In this document: piece by piece, positions 29,394 to 37,154 of the stretch
Layout of the letters: the number at the start of each line of letters is the position of its first letter
Position numbering within the stretch: the stretch's first letter is position 1
Assembly: GCA_021783875.1 (NCBI GenBank)
Contig: JAJXTM010000004.1
Location: 1 to 37,154 of the forward strand
Source of the DNA: Bacteroidota bacterium
GTDB taxonomy: Bacteria; Bacteroidota; Ignavibacteria; Ignavibacteriales; Ignavibacteriaceae
Reading direction: 5' to 3'
Length of the DNA: 37,154 bases
Notes under the pieces: model-generated
The model's input: the letters and a program-made list of their open reading frames with translations, nothing else
What the model was told of the DNA's origin: nothing
The model's database searches: none
Made by a program: the position numbers and the translations under genes

Positions 29394-30329
29394 ATGAAAA
29401 TATTTTATAGCCTTTCGGAGGTTAATAAAGACATAAATACGATTCTGACCTTAGGAACTTTTGATGGAATTCATTTAGGTCATCAAAAAATAATTGAACA
29501 AGTGATTAAAAATGCAATTGAAAAAAAGTCAAGAAGTTTTTTAATTACATTTGATCCTCACCCAAGAATCGTTCTTTCTAAAGATAAAATTAAGCTTCTT
29601 ACAAGTTTTAAAGAGAAAATAGAAATAATTAAGAGTTTGGGAGTTGAGAATTTACTAGTGATTAGGTTTACTGATACATTTTCTCAATTAAGTTCGGAAG
29701 ATTTCGTTGAAAAATATATAGTAGGTTCAATAGGTGTTAAAGAAATTATCATTGGTCATGACCATCATTTCGGTAAAGGAAGGGGTGGCGATCAGCAGAC
29801 ATTATCAGAAATGGGAAAAGAGTTCAATTTCAATGTTTCTATTGTAGAACCTGTTAATCAAAACGGAATTATTGTAAGCAGTACTAAGATTAGAAATTAT
29901 TTAGCTAAAGGTGATGTAAAAGTTGCTAATTCATTGTTAAATAGGTTATATTCATTCAGCGGCGTTGTAATCTATGGCGATCAAAGGGGTAGATTGCTCG
30001 GCTTTCCAACTGCTAATATTGAGCTTGATGATAAAGATAAACTGCTGCCTTTTTTAGGGATTTATGCTGTAGAGTTTCTAATTGATAATAAAAAATATTT
30101 TGGTGTGATGAGCATTGGAAAACGTCCTACATTTTATGATGAAGGGAAAATAACTACAGAAGTTCATATTTTAGATTTTAATGCTGATATATACAACAAA
30201 TATGTTACAGTAAATATTGTTGAACGAATTCGCGGCGAAGAGAAATTTAACTCCGCTGAAGAACTAATTAAGCAAATGCATAAAGATTGTGAGAACGGAA
30301 GAAAAATTTTAACAAATTTAATTAATTAA
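29394..30329 (+). CDS. ribF: Bifunctional riboflavin kinase/FAD synthetase
   Basis: LGTFDGIHLGHQKII, LITFDPHPR, IIGHDHHFGKGR, GRLLGFPTANIEL. Confidence 0.96.
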   Translation: MKIFYSLSEVNKDINTILTLGTFDGIHLGHQKIIEQVIKNAIEKKSRSFLITFDPHPRIVLSKDKIKLLTSFKEKIEIIKSLGVENLLVIRFTDTFSQLSSEDFVEKYIVGSIGVKEIIIGHDHHFGKGRGGDQQTLSEMGKEFNFNVSIVEPVNQNGIIVSSTKIRNYLAKGDVKVANSLLNRLYSFSGVVIYGDQRGRLLGFPTANIELDDKDKLLPFLGIYAVEFLIDNKKYFGVMSIGKRPTFYDEGKITTEVHILDFNADIYNKYVTVNIVERIRGEEKFNSAEELIKQMHKDCENGRKILTNLIN

Positions 30330-30380
30330 TCCTGGTAAATTCTGGGATTATATTGAATAATAAAAATAGGAAAAAATAAA

Positions 30381-30644
30381 ATGACCAAAGAAGAAAAACT
30401 CGCTGTAATTAAACAATTCGGCAAAGATGAAAAAGACTCTGGAAAACCAGAAGTTCAAATTGCTCTATTAACGAAGAGAATTAATGAATTAACTGACCAC
30501 TTTAACATTCATAAAAAGGACCACCATTCCAGAAGAGGTCTGATGATGATGGTCGGTAAAAGGAGAAGGCTTTTGGATTATCTGGCTGAAAAAGAAATTG
30601 AAAGATATAGATCAATAATTAAAGAATTGAATATTAGAAAGTAA
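30381..30644 (+). CDS. rpsO: 30S ribosomal protein S15
   Basis: [49 protein letters not shown]. Confidence 0.98.
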   Translation: MTKEEKLAVIKQFGKDEKDSGKPEVQIALLTKRINELTDHFNIHKKDHHSRRGLMMMVGKRRRLLDYLAEKEIERYRSIIKELNIRK

Positions 30645-30653
30645 AGGTTTTAA

Positions 30654-32762
30654 ATGTTAGTTATTAAAGAAATAGAAATAGGCGGAAAAATTTTTTCAAT
30701 TGAAACCGGGAGATTTGCTAAACAAGCAAGCGGTTCGGTTATGATTAAATATGGAGAAACAATGGTTCTTGTTACGGCTGTCTCTGCTGAGGAAGCTGCT
30801 CCGAACCAGGATTTTTTCCCTCTCCAGGTTGAGTATAGAGAAAAGACGTCAGCTGCAGGTAAAATTCCAGGTGGATTTATAAAACGCGAAGGAAGACCTA
30901 CAGAGAAAGAAATATTAAGTTCGCGTTTAATTGATCGGCCTATTCGCCCCCTTTTCCCAAGTTTCTTCAAAAATGAAACTCAGGTTGTTGCATTTGTATT
31001 TTCTCATGACGGCGAGAACGATGCCGATGTTTTAGCAGCGGTTGGAGCATCTGCAGCTCTTACAATTTCCGATATTCCATTTGATGGTCCTTGTGCTGAG
31101 GTTCGCATAGGAAGAGTAAATGGTGAATTTATAGTTAACCCTACAATTAAACAAATTAAAGAAAGTGATGTGGAACTTGTTGTAGCAGGAACTTCTGATT
31201 CTATAATGATGGTTGAAGGGGAATCAAAAGAAATTGGCGAACAAGATTTATTAGATGCTTTAAAGTTTGCTCAAATTGAGATTAAAAAACTAGTCAATCT
31301 GCAACTTGAACTTAAATCAGAAATCGGTAAAGCTAAGCGCGACATTCAAGCACCAGAAATTAATGAAGACTTGGTAAAAGATGTAATGGAGCTTGCCTTT
31401 GATAAATTTAAGTTGATTGTCCATTCAACACTTGCAAAAGAAGAAAGAAGTGCAAAAAATAAAGAATTGTCTTCTTTTGTAAAAGAAAATTTAGCCGAGA
31501 AGTATCCTGATCAGGAAAAAATTATTGGCGAAATTCTTCATGATCTTGAAAAGGATTTAATGCGGAAAAGAATCCTTGATGAAGGAATCCGGTTAGACGG
31601 GAGAAATACCAAACAAATTCGCCCAATAACCATTGAACTCGGAATTTTGCCGAGAACTCACGGCTCTGCTTTATTTACAAGAGGCGAAACTCAAAGTCTT
31701 ACTACGATTACTTTAGGAACAAAGAATGACGAACAAATTATTGACGGGCTTTTTGAAGAATACACTAAAAAATTCATGCTGCATTATAACTTCCCGCCGT
31801 TTAGTGTCGGAGAAGTTGGTAGAATGAGCGGTGTAGGTCGTCGCGAAATTGGCCATGGTAATCTTGCTGAGCGCGCCTTAAAAGTTCTTATGCCAACAGA
31901 AGATATATTTCCATATACAGTTAGGGTTATTTCGGATATTTTAGAATCTAATGGCTCTTCTTCCATGGCTACAGTATGTGCTGGATCTCTTAGTTTAATG
32001 GATGCCGGTGTTCCTATTCCTAAACCGGTTGCCGGTATTGCGATGGGGCTAGTTAAAGAGGAAGATAAATTTGCAATTTTGTCTGATATACTAGGCAATG
32101 AAGATCATTTAGGTGATATGGACTTTAAAGTTGCCGGCACTTCAGATGGTATTACAGCTTTCCAAATGGATATTAAAATTCAAGGAATATCATTTGAAAT
32201 AATGGAAAAAGCTTTGCACCAGGCAAAGGAAGGTCGTCTACACATTCTTGGAATTATGAATTCAGCAATTACTAAACCTAGAGAACAACTTTCTTCTTTT
32301 GCACCAAGATTAATAACAATGAAAGTTGAAACCGACCAAATTGGTTTAATCATCGGTCCCGGCGGTAAAACTATTCAAGGAATGCAAAGATTATATGGAG
32401 TAGACATTAATATTGATGATTCTGGCACTATCAGTATAGCTTCTCCGAATAAGGAAAGTGCTGCAAAGTGCAAAGATTATATCAAAAAATTGACTGCAAC
32501 ACCGGAAGTAGGTGAAATTTACGACGGAGTCGTTACAAAAATTATGGACTTCGGGGCGTTTGTAGAAATTCTTCCAGGTAAAGAAGGATTACTCCATATT
32601 TCGCAAATAGACAGTAAGCGTGTAAATAAAGTTACAGATTATTTTAAGGAAGGTGATAAAGTTACCGTCAAATTATTAAAAGTAGAAAACGGTAAATATT
32701 CTTTAAGTAGAAAAGAATTATTAAAAGATAACAATAATTCGGTAGCATCAGTTGAAAATTAA
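30654..32762 (+). CDS. pnp: Polyribonucleotide nucleotidyltransferase
   Basis: FFPLQVEYREKTSAAGKIPGGFIKREGRPTEKEIL, RLDGRNTKQIRPI, KH GLIIGPGGKTIQ, C-terminal S1. Confidence 0.98.
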   Translation: MLVIKEIEIGGKIFSIETGRFAKQASGSVMIKYGETMVLVTAVSAEEAAPNQDFFPLQVEYREKTSAAGKIPGGFIKREGRPTEKEILSSRLIDRPIRPLFPSFFKNETQVVAFVFSHDGENDADVLAAVGASAALTISDIPFDGPCAEVRIGRVNGEFIVNPTIKQIKESDVELVVAGTSDSIMMVEGESKEIGEQDLLDALKFAQIEIKKLVNLQLELKSEIGKAKRDIQAPEINEDLVKDVMELAFDKFKLIVHSTLAKEERSAKNKELSSFVKENLAEKYPDQEKIIGEILHDLEKDLMRKRILDEGIRLDGRNTKQIRPITIELGILPRTHGSALFTRGETQSLTTITLGTKNDEQIIDGLFEEYTKKFMLHYNFPPFSVGEVGRMSGVGRREIGHGNLAERALKVLMPTEDIFPYTVRVISDILESNGSSSMATVCAGSLSLMDAGVPIPKPVAGIAMGLVKEEDKFAILSDILGNEDHLGDMDFKVAGTSDGITAFQMDIKIQGISFEIMEKALHQAKEGRLHILGIMNSAITKPREQLSSFAPRLITMKVETDQIGLIIGPGGKTIQGMQRLYGVDINIDDSGTISIASPNKESAAKCKDYIKKLTATPEVGEIYDGVVTKIMDFGAFVEILPGKEGLLHISQIDSKRVNKVTDYFKEGDKVTVKLLKVENGKYSLSRKELLKDNNNSVASVEN

Positions 32763-32769
32763 TTATGAC

Positions 32770-32793
32770 GCCGCCAACAAATAATTTGGCGGC
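32770..32793 (+). terminator. GC-rich hairpin after pnp
   Basis: GCCGCCAA-N8-TTGGCGGC perfect 8-bp stem just after the stop; no strong T-tract. Confidence 0.55.
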
Positions 32794-33076
32794 AATATAA
32801 TTGTATTAAAAATTTAGCTTAATATTTTTCTATAAATTTTAATAAGGGATAATTTTAAGTTTTTATTTTAAAAAATTAGTTAACAAAAGCTCAAGGTGAT
32901 AAAAATTAAATTGTACATATTCCTTATTTTATATAATTCGGTATTTTTTTATCTGAATGGATTTGATTCAGATAAAGTAATTAAAACTGAAATTATTAGT
33001 ACATTCCTATCTAACCTTGAAGCGTTTAGAATTTACAATATGAAATTTTTAATTTCATTAAACGAGTTTGTTTTAT

Positions 33077-34657
33077 ATGACAAAAGAAATTATTATCAAC
33101 TCTTCCACTACGCAGACACGCGTTGCAATTACGGAAGATGGAAACTTAGTTGACTTTTTTGTAGACTACCCTGAAAATCGCAGGATGGTTGGGGACATTT
33201 ACCTCGGCAAAGTTGCTCGGGTTTTGCCGGGAATTAAGGCTGCATTTGTTGATATTGGGATGAAACATGACGCCTTTCTACATTTTTCCGATATCGGAGC
33301 AAGAACACAACAGTTTCAGGATATGCTGGGCGAGGATTCTGATGTTGATGAAGACGATGAGGATGAAGCAAATAAGAATAACTCTCGATTAAAAAATCCA
33401 AAACCAACATACGAATCTACCGGCATACCTAAACTTCATAAGGGTGAGGATATTATTATACAGATTACTAAAGAGCCAGTAAATAATAAGGGTGTGAGGG
33501 TTACTTCCTCAGTTTCACTCCCCGGACGTTTTTGTGTTTTACTGCCCTTTGATAATAAAATCGGAGTTTCAAAGAGAATTTCAGACTTTAAGGAAAGGAA
33601 AAGACTTCGGCATATTGCCAGAGAAATTCTACCTAAAAATTTTGGTCTAATTATCCGCACAGTTGCCAAATTTCAAACTGAGGAGGCTTTAAAGGATGAT
33701 TTAAGCAACTTAGTAAAAACTTGGCAGGGTATTGAAGCACTTGTAAAAACCGAATCACCACCGTCTTTAATTCATCAAGATTTAAATACAACTTCAAGTG
33801 TCATAAGAGATCTCTTTACCTCTGATATTTCAAAGGTTTTCATAGATTCTAAGAAATTATATAAGCAAATTAGAAGTTACGTTGAAGTAGTTCAACCACA
33901 ACTTGCAGATAAGATTGAACTATTCAAATCTAGCAATTCAATCCTTGATTCGTTCAAGATTGAAGAGCAAATAAAAACTTTAATGGGCAGAAAGGTGTCT
34001 TTACCTAGCGGGGGATATCTGATTATCGAACATACGGAAGCGATGGTTGTTATTGATGTAAACAGCGGAAGATATGCTAAAAGTAAAGAACAGGAATTGA
34101 ATTCCTTAAAAACAGATTTGGAAGCTGCACGCGAAATTTGTCGACAACTTAAATTAAGAGATATAGGCGGAATAATCGTTATAGACTTTATTGATCTTGA
34201 AGATGAAAAAAATAGAAAAAAGATTTATGATGAGTTAAGAAAAGAATTTAGAAAAGATCGGGCAAAAGTTTCCGTCTTGCCTATGTCCGACTTCGGACTT
34301 GTCCAAATTACGCGTCAGAGGGTTAGACAGAATATTATGCAGGCTATGAAGGAAGTTTGCCCTTATTGCTTAGGCACAGGGCTTCTTACAAAGCATTCTC
34401 ATTTAGTATATGATCTTGAAGAATGGCTTCGAAAATTTAAACGTATTTCTAAAGAAAGATCATTAATTATAAAATGCCACCCTGCAGTTGCTTCAAAACT
34501 TAAAGAAGCAAAATTTAAGACTTTCTTTAAGCTTGAATTAAAATATTTTATTTGGCTTAAACTTGTTGAAGATTCAAATCTTTCTATAAGTGAAATAAAA
34601 TTTTTCTCTAAGAAAACTCAAAAAGAATTAACTGATGAGATTAATAATGCAATATAA
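33077..34657 (+). CDS. rng: Ribonuclease E/G family protein
   Basis: GDIYLGKVARVLPGIKAAFVDIGMKHDAFLHFSD, VVIDVNSGRY, GGIIVIDFIDLED, CPYCLGTG. Start corrected from TTG 33068 to ATG 33077. Confidence 0.93.
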   Translation: MTKEIIINSSTTQTRVAITEDGNLVDFFVDYPENRRMVGDIYLGKVARVLPGIKAAFVDIGMKHDAFLHFSDIGARTQQFQDMLGEDSDVDEDDEDEANKNNSRLKNPKPTYESTGIPKLHKGEDIIIQITKEPVNNKGVRVTSSVSLPGRFCVLLPFDNKIGVSKRISDFKERKRLRHIAREILPKNFGLIIRTVAKFQTEEALKDDLSNLVKTWQGIEALVKTESPPSLIHQDLNTTSSVIRDLFTSDISKVFIDSKKLYKQIRSYVEVVQPQLADKIELFKSSNSILDSFKIEEQIKTLMGRKVSLPSGGYLIIEHTEAMVVIDVNSGRYAKSKEQELNSLKTDLEAAREICRQLKLRDIGGIIVIDFIDLEDEKNRKKIYDELRKEFRKDRAKVSVLPMSDFGLVQITRQRVRQNIMQAMKEVCPYCLGTGLLTKHSHLVYDLEEWLRKFKRISKERSLIIKCHPAVASKLKEAKFKTFFKLELKYFIWLKLVEDSNLSISEIKFFSKKTQKELTDEINNAI

Positions 34658-34716
34658 AAAATATTTAAAATCCATAAGGTTTACAAAATCAAAAGTGGAT
34701 GAGGAGAACATTGTAA

Positions 34717-35799
34717 ATGAAAAAAACAAAATTTTTTGAAATACATCAAAATCTTGGAGCAAAGATTGTAGAATTTGCCGGATATCTTATGCCTATCCAA
34801 TATTCATCTATAATAGCAGAGCATAAAGCAGTTCGAAATTCAGTCGGCGTTTTTGATGTTTCTCATATGGGTGAAGTTTTTGTTTCAGGGAAAAATGCAT
34901 TGGAATTTGTACAATATATTACTGTTAATGATGCTGCCAAATTAGAAGTCGGAAAAGTTCAATACTCAGCAATGTGCTATGAAGATGGCGGAATAGTTGA
35001 TGATCTTCTTGTGTATAAAATTTCCGACGAGCAATTTATGTTTGTTATTAATGCTTCAAATATTGAAAAAGACTTTAGCTGGATGAATAAGAACAATTCA
35101 TTTGGTGTAACGCTTGAAAATGATAGCGATGATTACTCATTACTTGCTATTCAAGGACCAAATTCAAAAGAGATTCTTCAAAAAATTTGTGATAAAAATC
35201 TTGATATTGAATATTACAGTTTTATTTCAGCAAAAATTGGCGGTTATGAAATGCTGGTTTCAAGAACTGGATATACTGGTGAACTGGGCTATGAAATATA
35301 TTTCAATGGTGATGAAAAGATTGCTGCAGATGTTTGGAATAAAATTTTTGATTCAGGGAAGAATTACAACATCCAACCTGTCGGCTTAGGAGCAAGAGAT
35401 TCTCTTCGTCTTGAAATGGGCTTTTGCCTATATGGGAATGATATTGATAAAACTACTAATCCACTGGAAGCTGGACTTGGCTGGATAACCAAACTTAATA
35501 AAAAAAATTTTATTGCTAAGGAAAGTCTAAAAAAAATTAAATCTGAAGGATTAAAAAGAAAATTAGTTGCTCTTTCATCAGATGAAAAATGTTTTCCTAG
35601 ACATGGCCATGAGTTATCTGTCGACGGGAAAATTGCGGGGCATATTACAAGCGGGACTGTCAGCCCCGTTTTAAATAAAGCCATTGCACTCGCTTATTTG
35701 GATGCGAATTACTTTTATTCAAGTTCGAAAGTTAATTTCTTAATCAGAGGAAAAGAAATCAGAGCAGAAATTGTCAAACTTCCTTTTTTAAAAAAATAA
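34717..35799 (+). CDS. gcvT: Glycine cleavage system aminomethyltransferase (T protein)
   Basis: FEIHQNLGAKIVEFAGYLMPIQYSSI, GVFDVSHMGEV, SRTGYTGELGYEIY, GLGARDSLRLEMG. Confidence 0.96.
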   Translation: MKKTKFFEIHQNLGAKIVEFAGYLMPIQYSSIIAEHKAVRNSVGVFDVSHMGEVFVSGKNALEFVQYITVNDAAKLEVGKVQYSAMCYEDGGIVDDLLVYKISDEQFMFVINASNIEKDFSWMNKNNSFGVTLENDSDDYSLLAIQGPNSKEILQKICDKNLDIEYYSFISAKIGGYEMLVSRTGYTGELGYEIYFNGDEKIAADVWNKIFDSGKNYNIQPVGLGARDSLRLEMGFCLYGNDIDKTTNPLEAGLGWITKLNKKNFIAKESLKKIKSEGLKRKLVALSSDEKCFPRHGHELSVDGKIAGHITSGTVSPVLNKAIALAYLDANYFYSSSKVNFLIRGKEIRAEIVKLPFLKK

Positions 35800-35810
35800 T
35801 ATTTAATCAT

Positions 35811-36578
35811 ATGAAGATAAATGTTTTATTTACACCAATAATTGCCGATGAGCTTTATTTTACTGGGAAAACAACTGTAGTAATAGATGTACTACGTGCA
35901 TCAACTTCAATTGTAGCAGCTCTCCAAAATGGAGCGAAGGAAATTGTTCCTGTGGCTACTGTAGAATTTGCAGTAAAAGTATCCGGCGGTATGTTTGGAG
36001 GTCAAACTCTTCTTTGTGGTGAACGAAATTCAAAAAAAATTGAAGGTTTTGCACTCGGCAATTCACCTCTCGAATATTCACAGGAAATTGTTGCAGGTAA
36101 ATCAATTATCTTATTTACTACCAATGGCACCAAAGCAATTGTTAAAGCAAAATTTTCTTCCGCTTTATTTATTTGTTCTTTTACTAATATTTCTGCATTG
36201 GCAAAACAATTAGCAATGCGAGATAAGGACATTGAAATCCAATGCGCGGGAAATCAAAATAACTTTTCCTTAGAAGACACTGTTTGTGCCGGGAAATTAA
36301 TTTCTGAATTAGAAAAGATTAATTGCGAATTATACTTATCTGATTCGGCAAAAGCTGCATTAGTACTTAGCAAATCTTTGGGAAAAAATATGCATAAAAT
36401 GCTCTCAGAAACTGAGCATGGTAAAATGCTTCTAGAGAATGGGTTTGCTGAAGATATTAACTATTGCGGTAAGCTTAATATTTCTTCTTCAGTTCCCTAT
36501 CTTACTGGAAACGTAATTAAGTTATTTCCGGAAATTGATCCTTCTTTATCTGATATAAAAGAAAATATTAAAAGTTAA
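35811..36578 (+). CDS. comB: 2-phosphosulfolactate phosphatase-like (ComB family)
   Basis: VVIDVLRASTSIVAALQNGA, LCGERNSKKIEGFALGNSPLEY, LFTTNGTKAI. Confidence 0.9.
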   Translation: MKINVLFTPIIADELYFTGKTTVVIDVLRASTSIVAALQNGAKEIVPVATVEFAVKVSGGMFGGQTLLCGERNSKKIEGFALGNSPLEYSQEIVAGKSIILFTTNGTKAIVKAKFSSALFICSFTNISALAKQLAMRDKDIEIQCAGNQNNFSLEDTVCAGKLISELEKINCELYLSDSAKAALVLSKSLGKNMHKMLSETEHGKMLLENGFAEDINYCGKLNISSSVPYLTGNVIKLFPEIDPSLSDIKENIKS

Positions 36579-36579
36579 A

Positions 36580-37154
36580 ATGGCACTAAAGAAAAAAGTA
36601 AAATCAAAAGCAGACAAAATTCCGAAAGATGAGAAGCCATCATTAAGGTCCGCTGGAAAAACAAAGAAAATCATTGGTACAATAATGATTCTTCTTGGAT
36701 TATTTATTATTTTGAGTATTATATCATATTCACGATTCGACAAAGCCAATCTTAATTATCAATTTTCTGATCTACTTAAACCTTTCGGATCAAATCCCGA
36801 ATTTAACTATAAAGCAGACAATATTAGAAACTGGCTCGGAATTTTTGGAGCATATACTTCCGAATTCTTTATTAATTCCACAATTGGAATATTTTCTTTT
36901 GTTTTCCCAGTTATTATTTTAATCTGGGGAGTATCATTTTTCGTAAAATTTAATTCTCGCAAGCTAATTAACGTCTCAAACTTTTTAATACTTGCGGCAT
37001 TACTATTTTCGACATTTTTTGGATTGTTTCTAGCTCATTATAAAATATTTACAAATTTCTATGAGCTTTCAGGGTCTGTTGGAATTTATCTCGGACTCAC
37101 TCTTAGTAGAATTGTTGGCGGGATAGGTACCTTATTTTTGAAAAATGCAATAAA
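36580..37154 (+). CDS. ftsK: FtsK/SpoIIIE DNA translocase, N-terminal membrane domain (truncated at window end)
   Basis: Open frame from ATG 36580 to the window end: MALKKKVKSKADKIPKDEKPSLRSAGKTKKIIGTIMILLGLFIILSIISYSRFD..., several TMs typical of FtsK N-termini. Confidence 0.75.
   Translation, partial: MALKKKVKSKADKIPKDEKPSLRSAGKTKKIIGTIMILLGLFIILSIISYSRFDKANLNYQFSDLLKPFGSNPEFNYKADNIRNWLGIFGAYTSEFFINSTIGIFSFVFPVIILIWGVSFFVKFNSRKLINVSNFLILAALLFSTFFGLFLAHYKIFTNFYELSGSVGIYLGLTLSRIVGGIGTLFLKNAI

Noticed and set aside
32896-33153. 85-aa ORF upstream of and overlapping rng
   Set aside because: AT-rich, no recognisable motif, overlaps the well-supported rng start by about 77 nt; likely chance ORF in the leader.
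1-37154. tRNA, rRNA, transposase, integrase or prophage genes
   Set aside because: None recognised by reading; the window looks like chromosomal backbone plus a signalling region, without evidence of a mobile element. A tRNA or IS scan would be needed to be certain.

Overview
AT-rich bacterial chromosomal window. Gene content and order look like the Bacteroidota/Chlorobiota/Ignavibacteriota lineage (inference, no search run). The right part (about 23.8-37.1 kb) is a conserved housekeeping block: rimP-nusA-infB-rbfA-truB-ribF-rpsO-pnp-rng-gcvT-comB-ftsK(partial). The left and middle part is accessory or signalling-rich. It holds: the C-terminus of an M1-like/HEAT protein; a G-x-Q repeat surface protein; a membrane-anchored c-type cytochrome; an oligopeptide-type ABC transporter whose two ATPases diverge from the lipoprotein SBP and two permeases; a 1187-aa Ser/Thr kinase-NTPase-TPR protein overlapping the last permease gene; and a sigma-54 activator (EBP) overlapping the kinase gene, with a degenerate receiver domain and a GAFTNA motif. 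Downstream are a small lipoprotein, a secreted protein made of seven 16-aa repeats, a fused HEXXH protease/beta-propeller/beta-barrel protein, a TPR protein, two sensor-kinase-like proteins and a methylmalonyl-CoA mutase catalytic subunit. The best candidate for an undescribed system is 2.2-17.3 kb. The two small secreted-protein genes just after the EBP each carry a -24/-12-like element with exact 10-nt GG-G spacing, and the second also has a perfect 15+15 bp palindrome about 100 bp upstream. A kinase/EBP-controlled surface or peptide-signalling circuit is therefore a testable hypothesis; its function is inference only.
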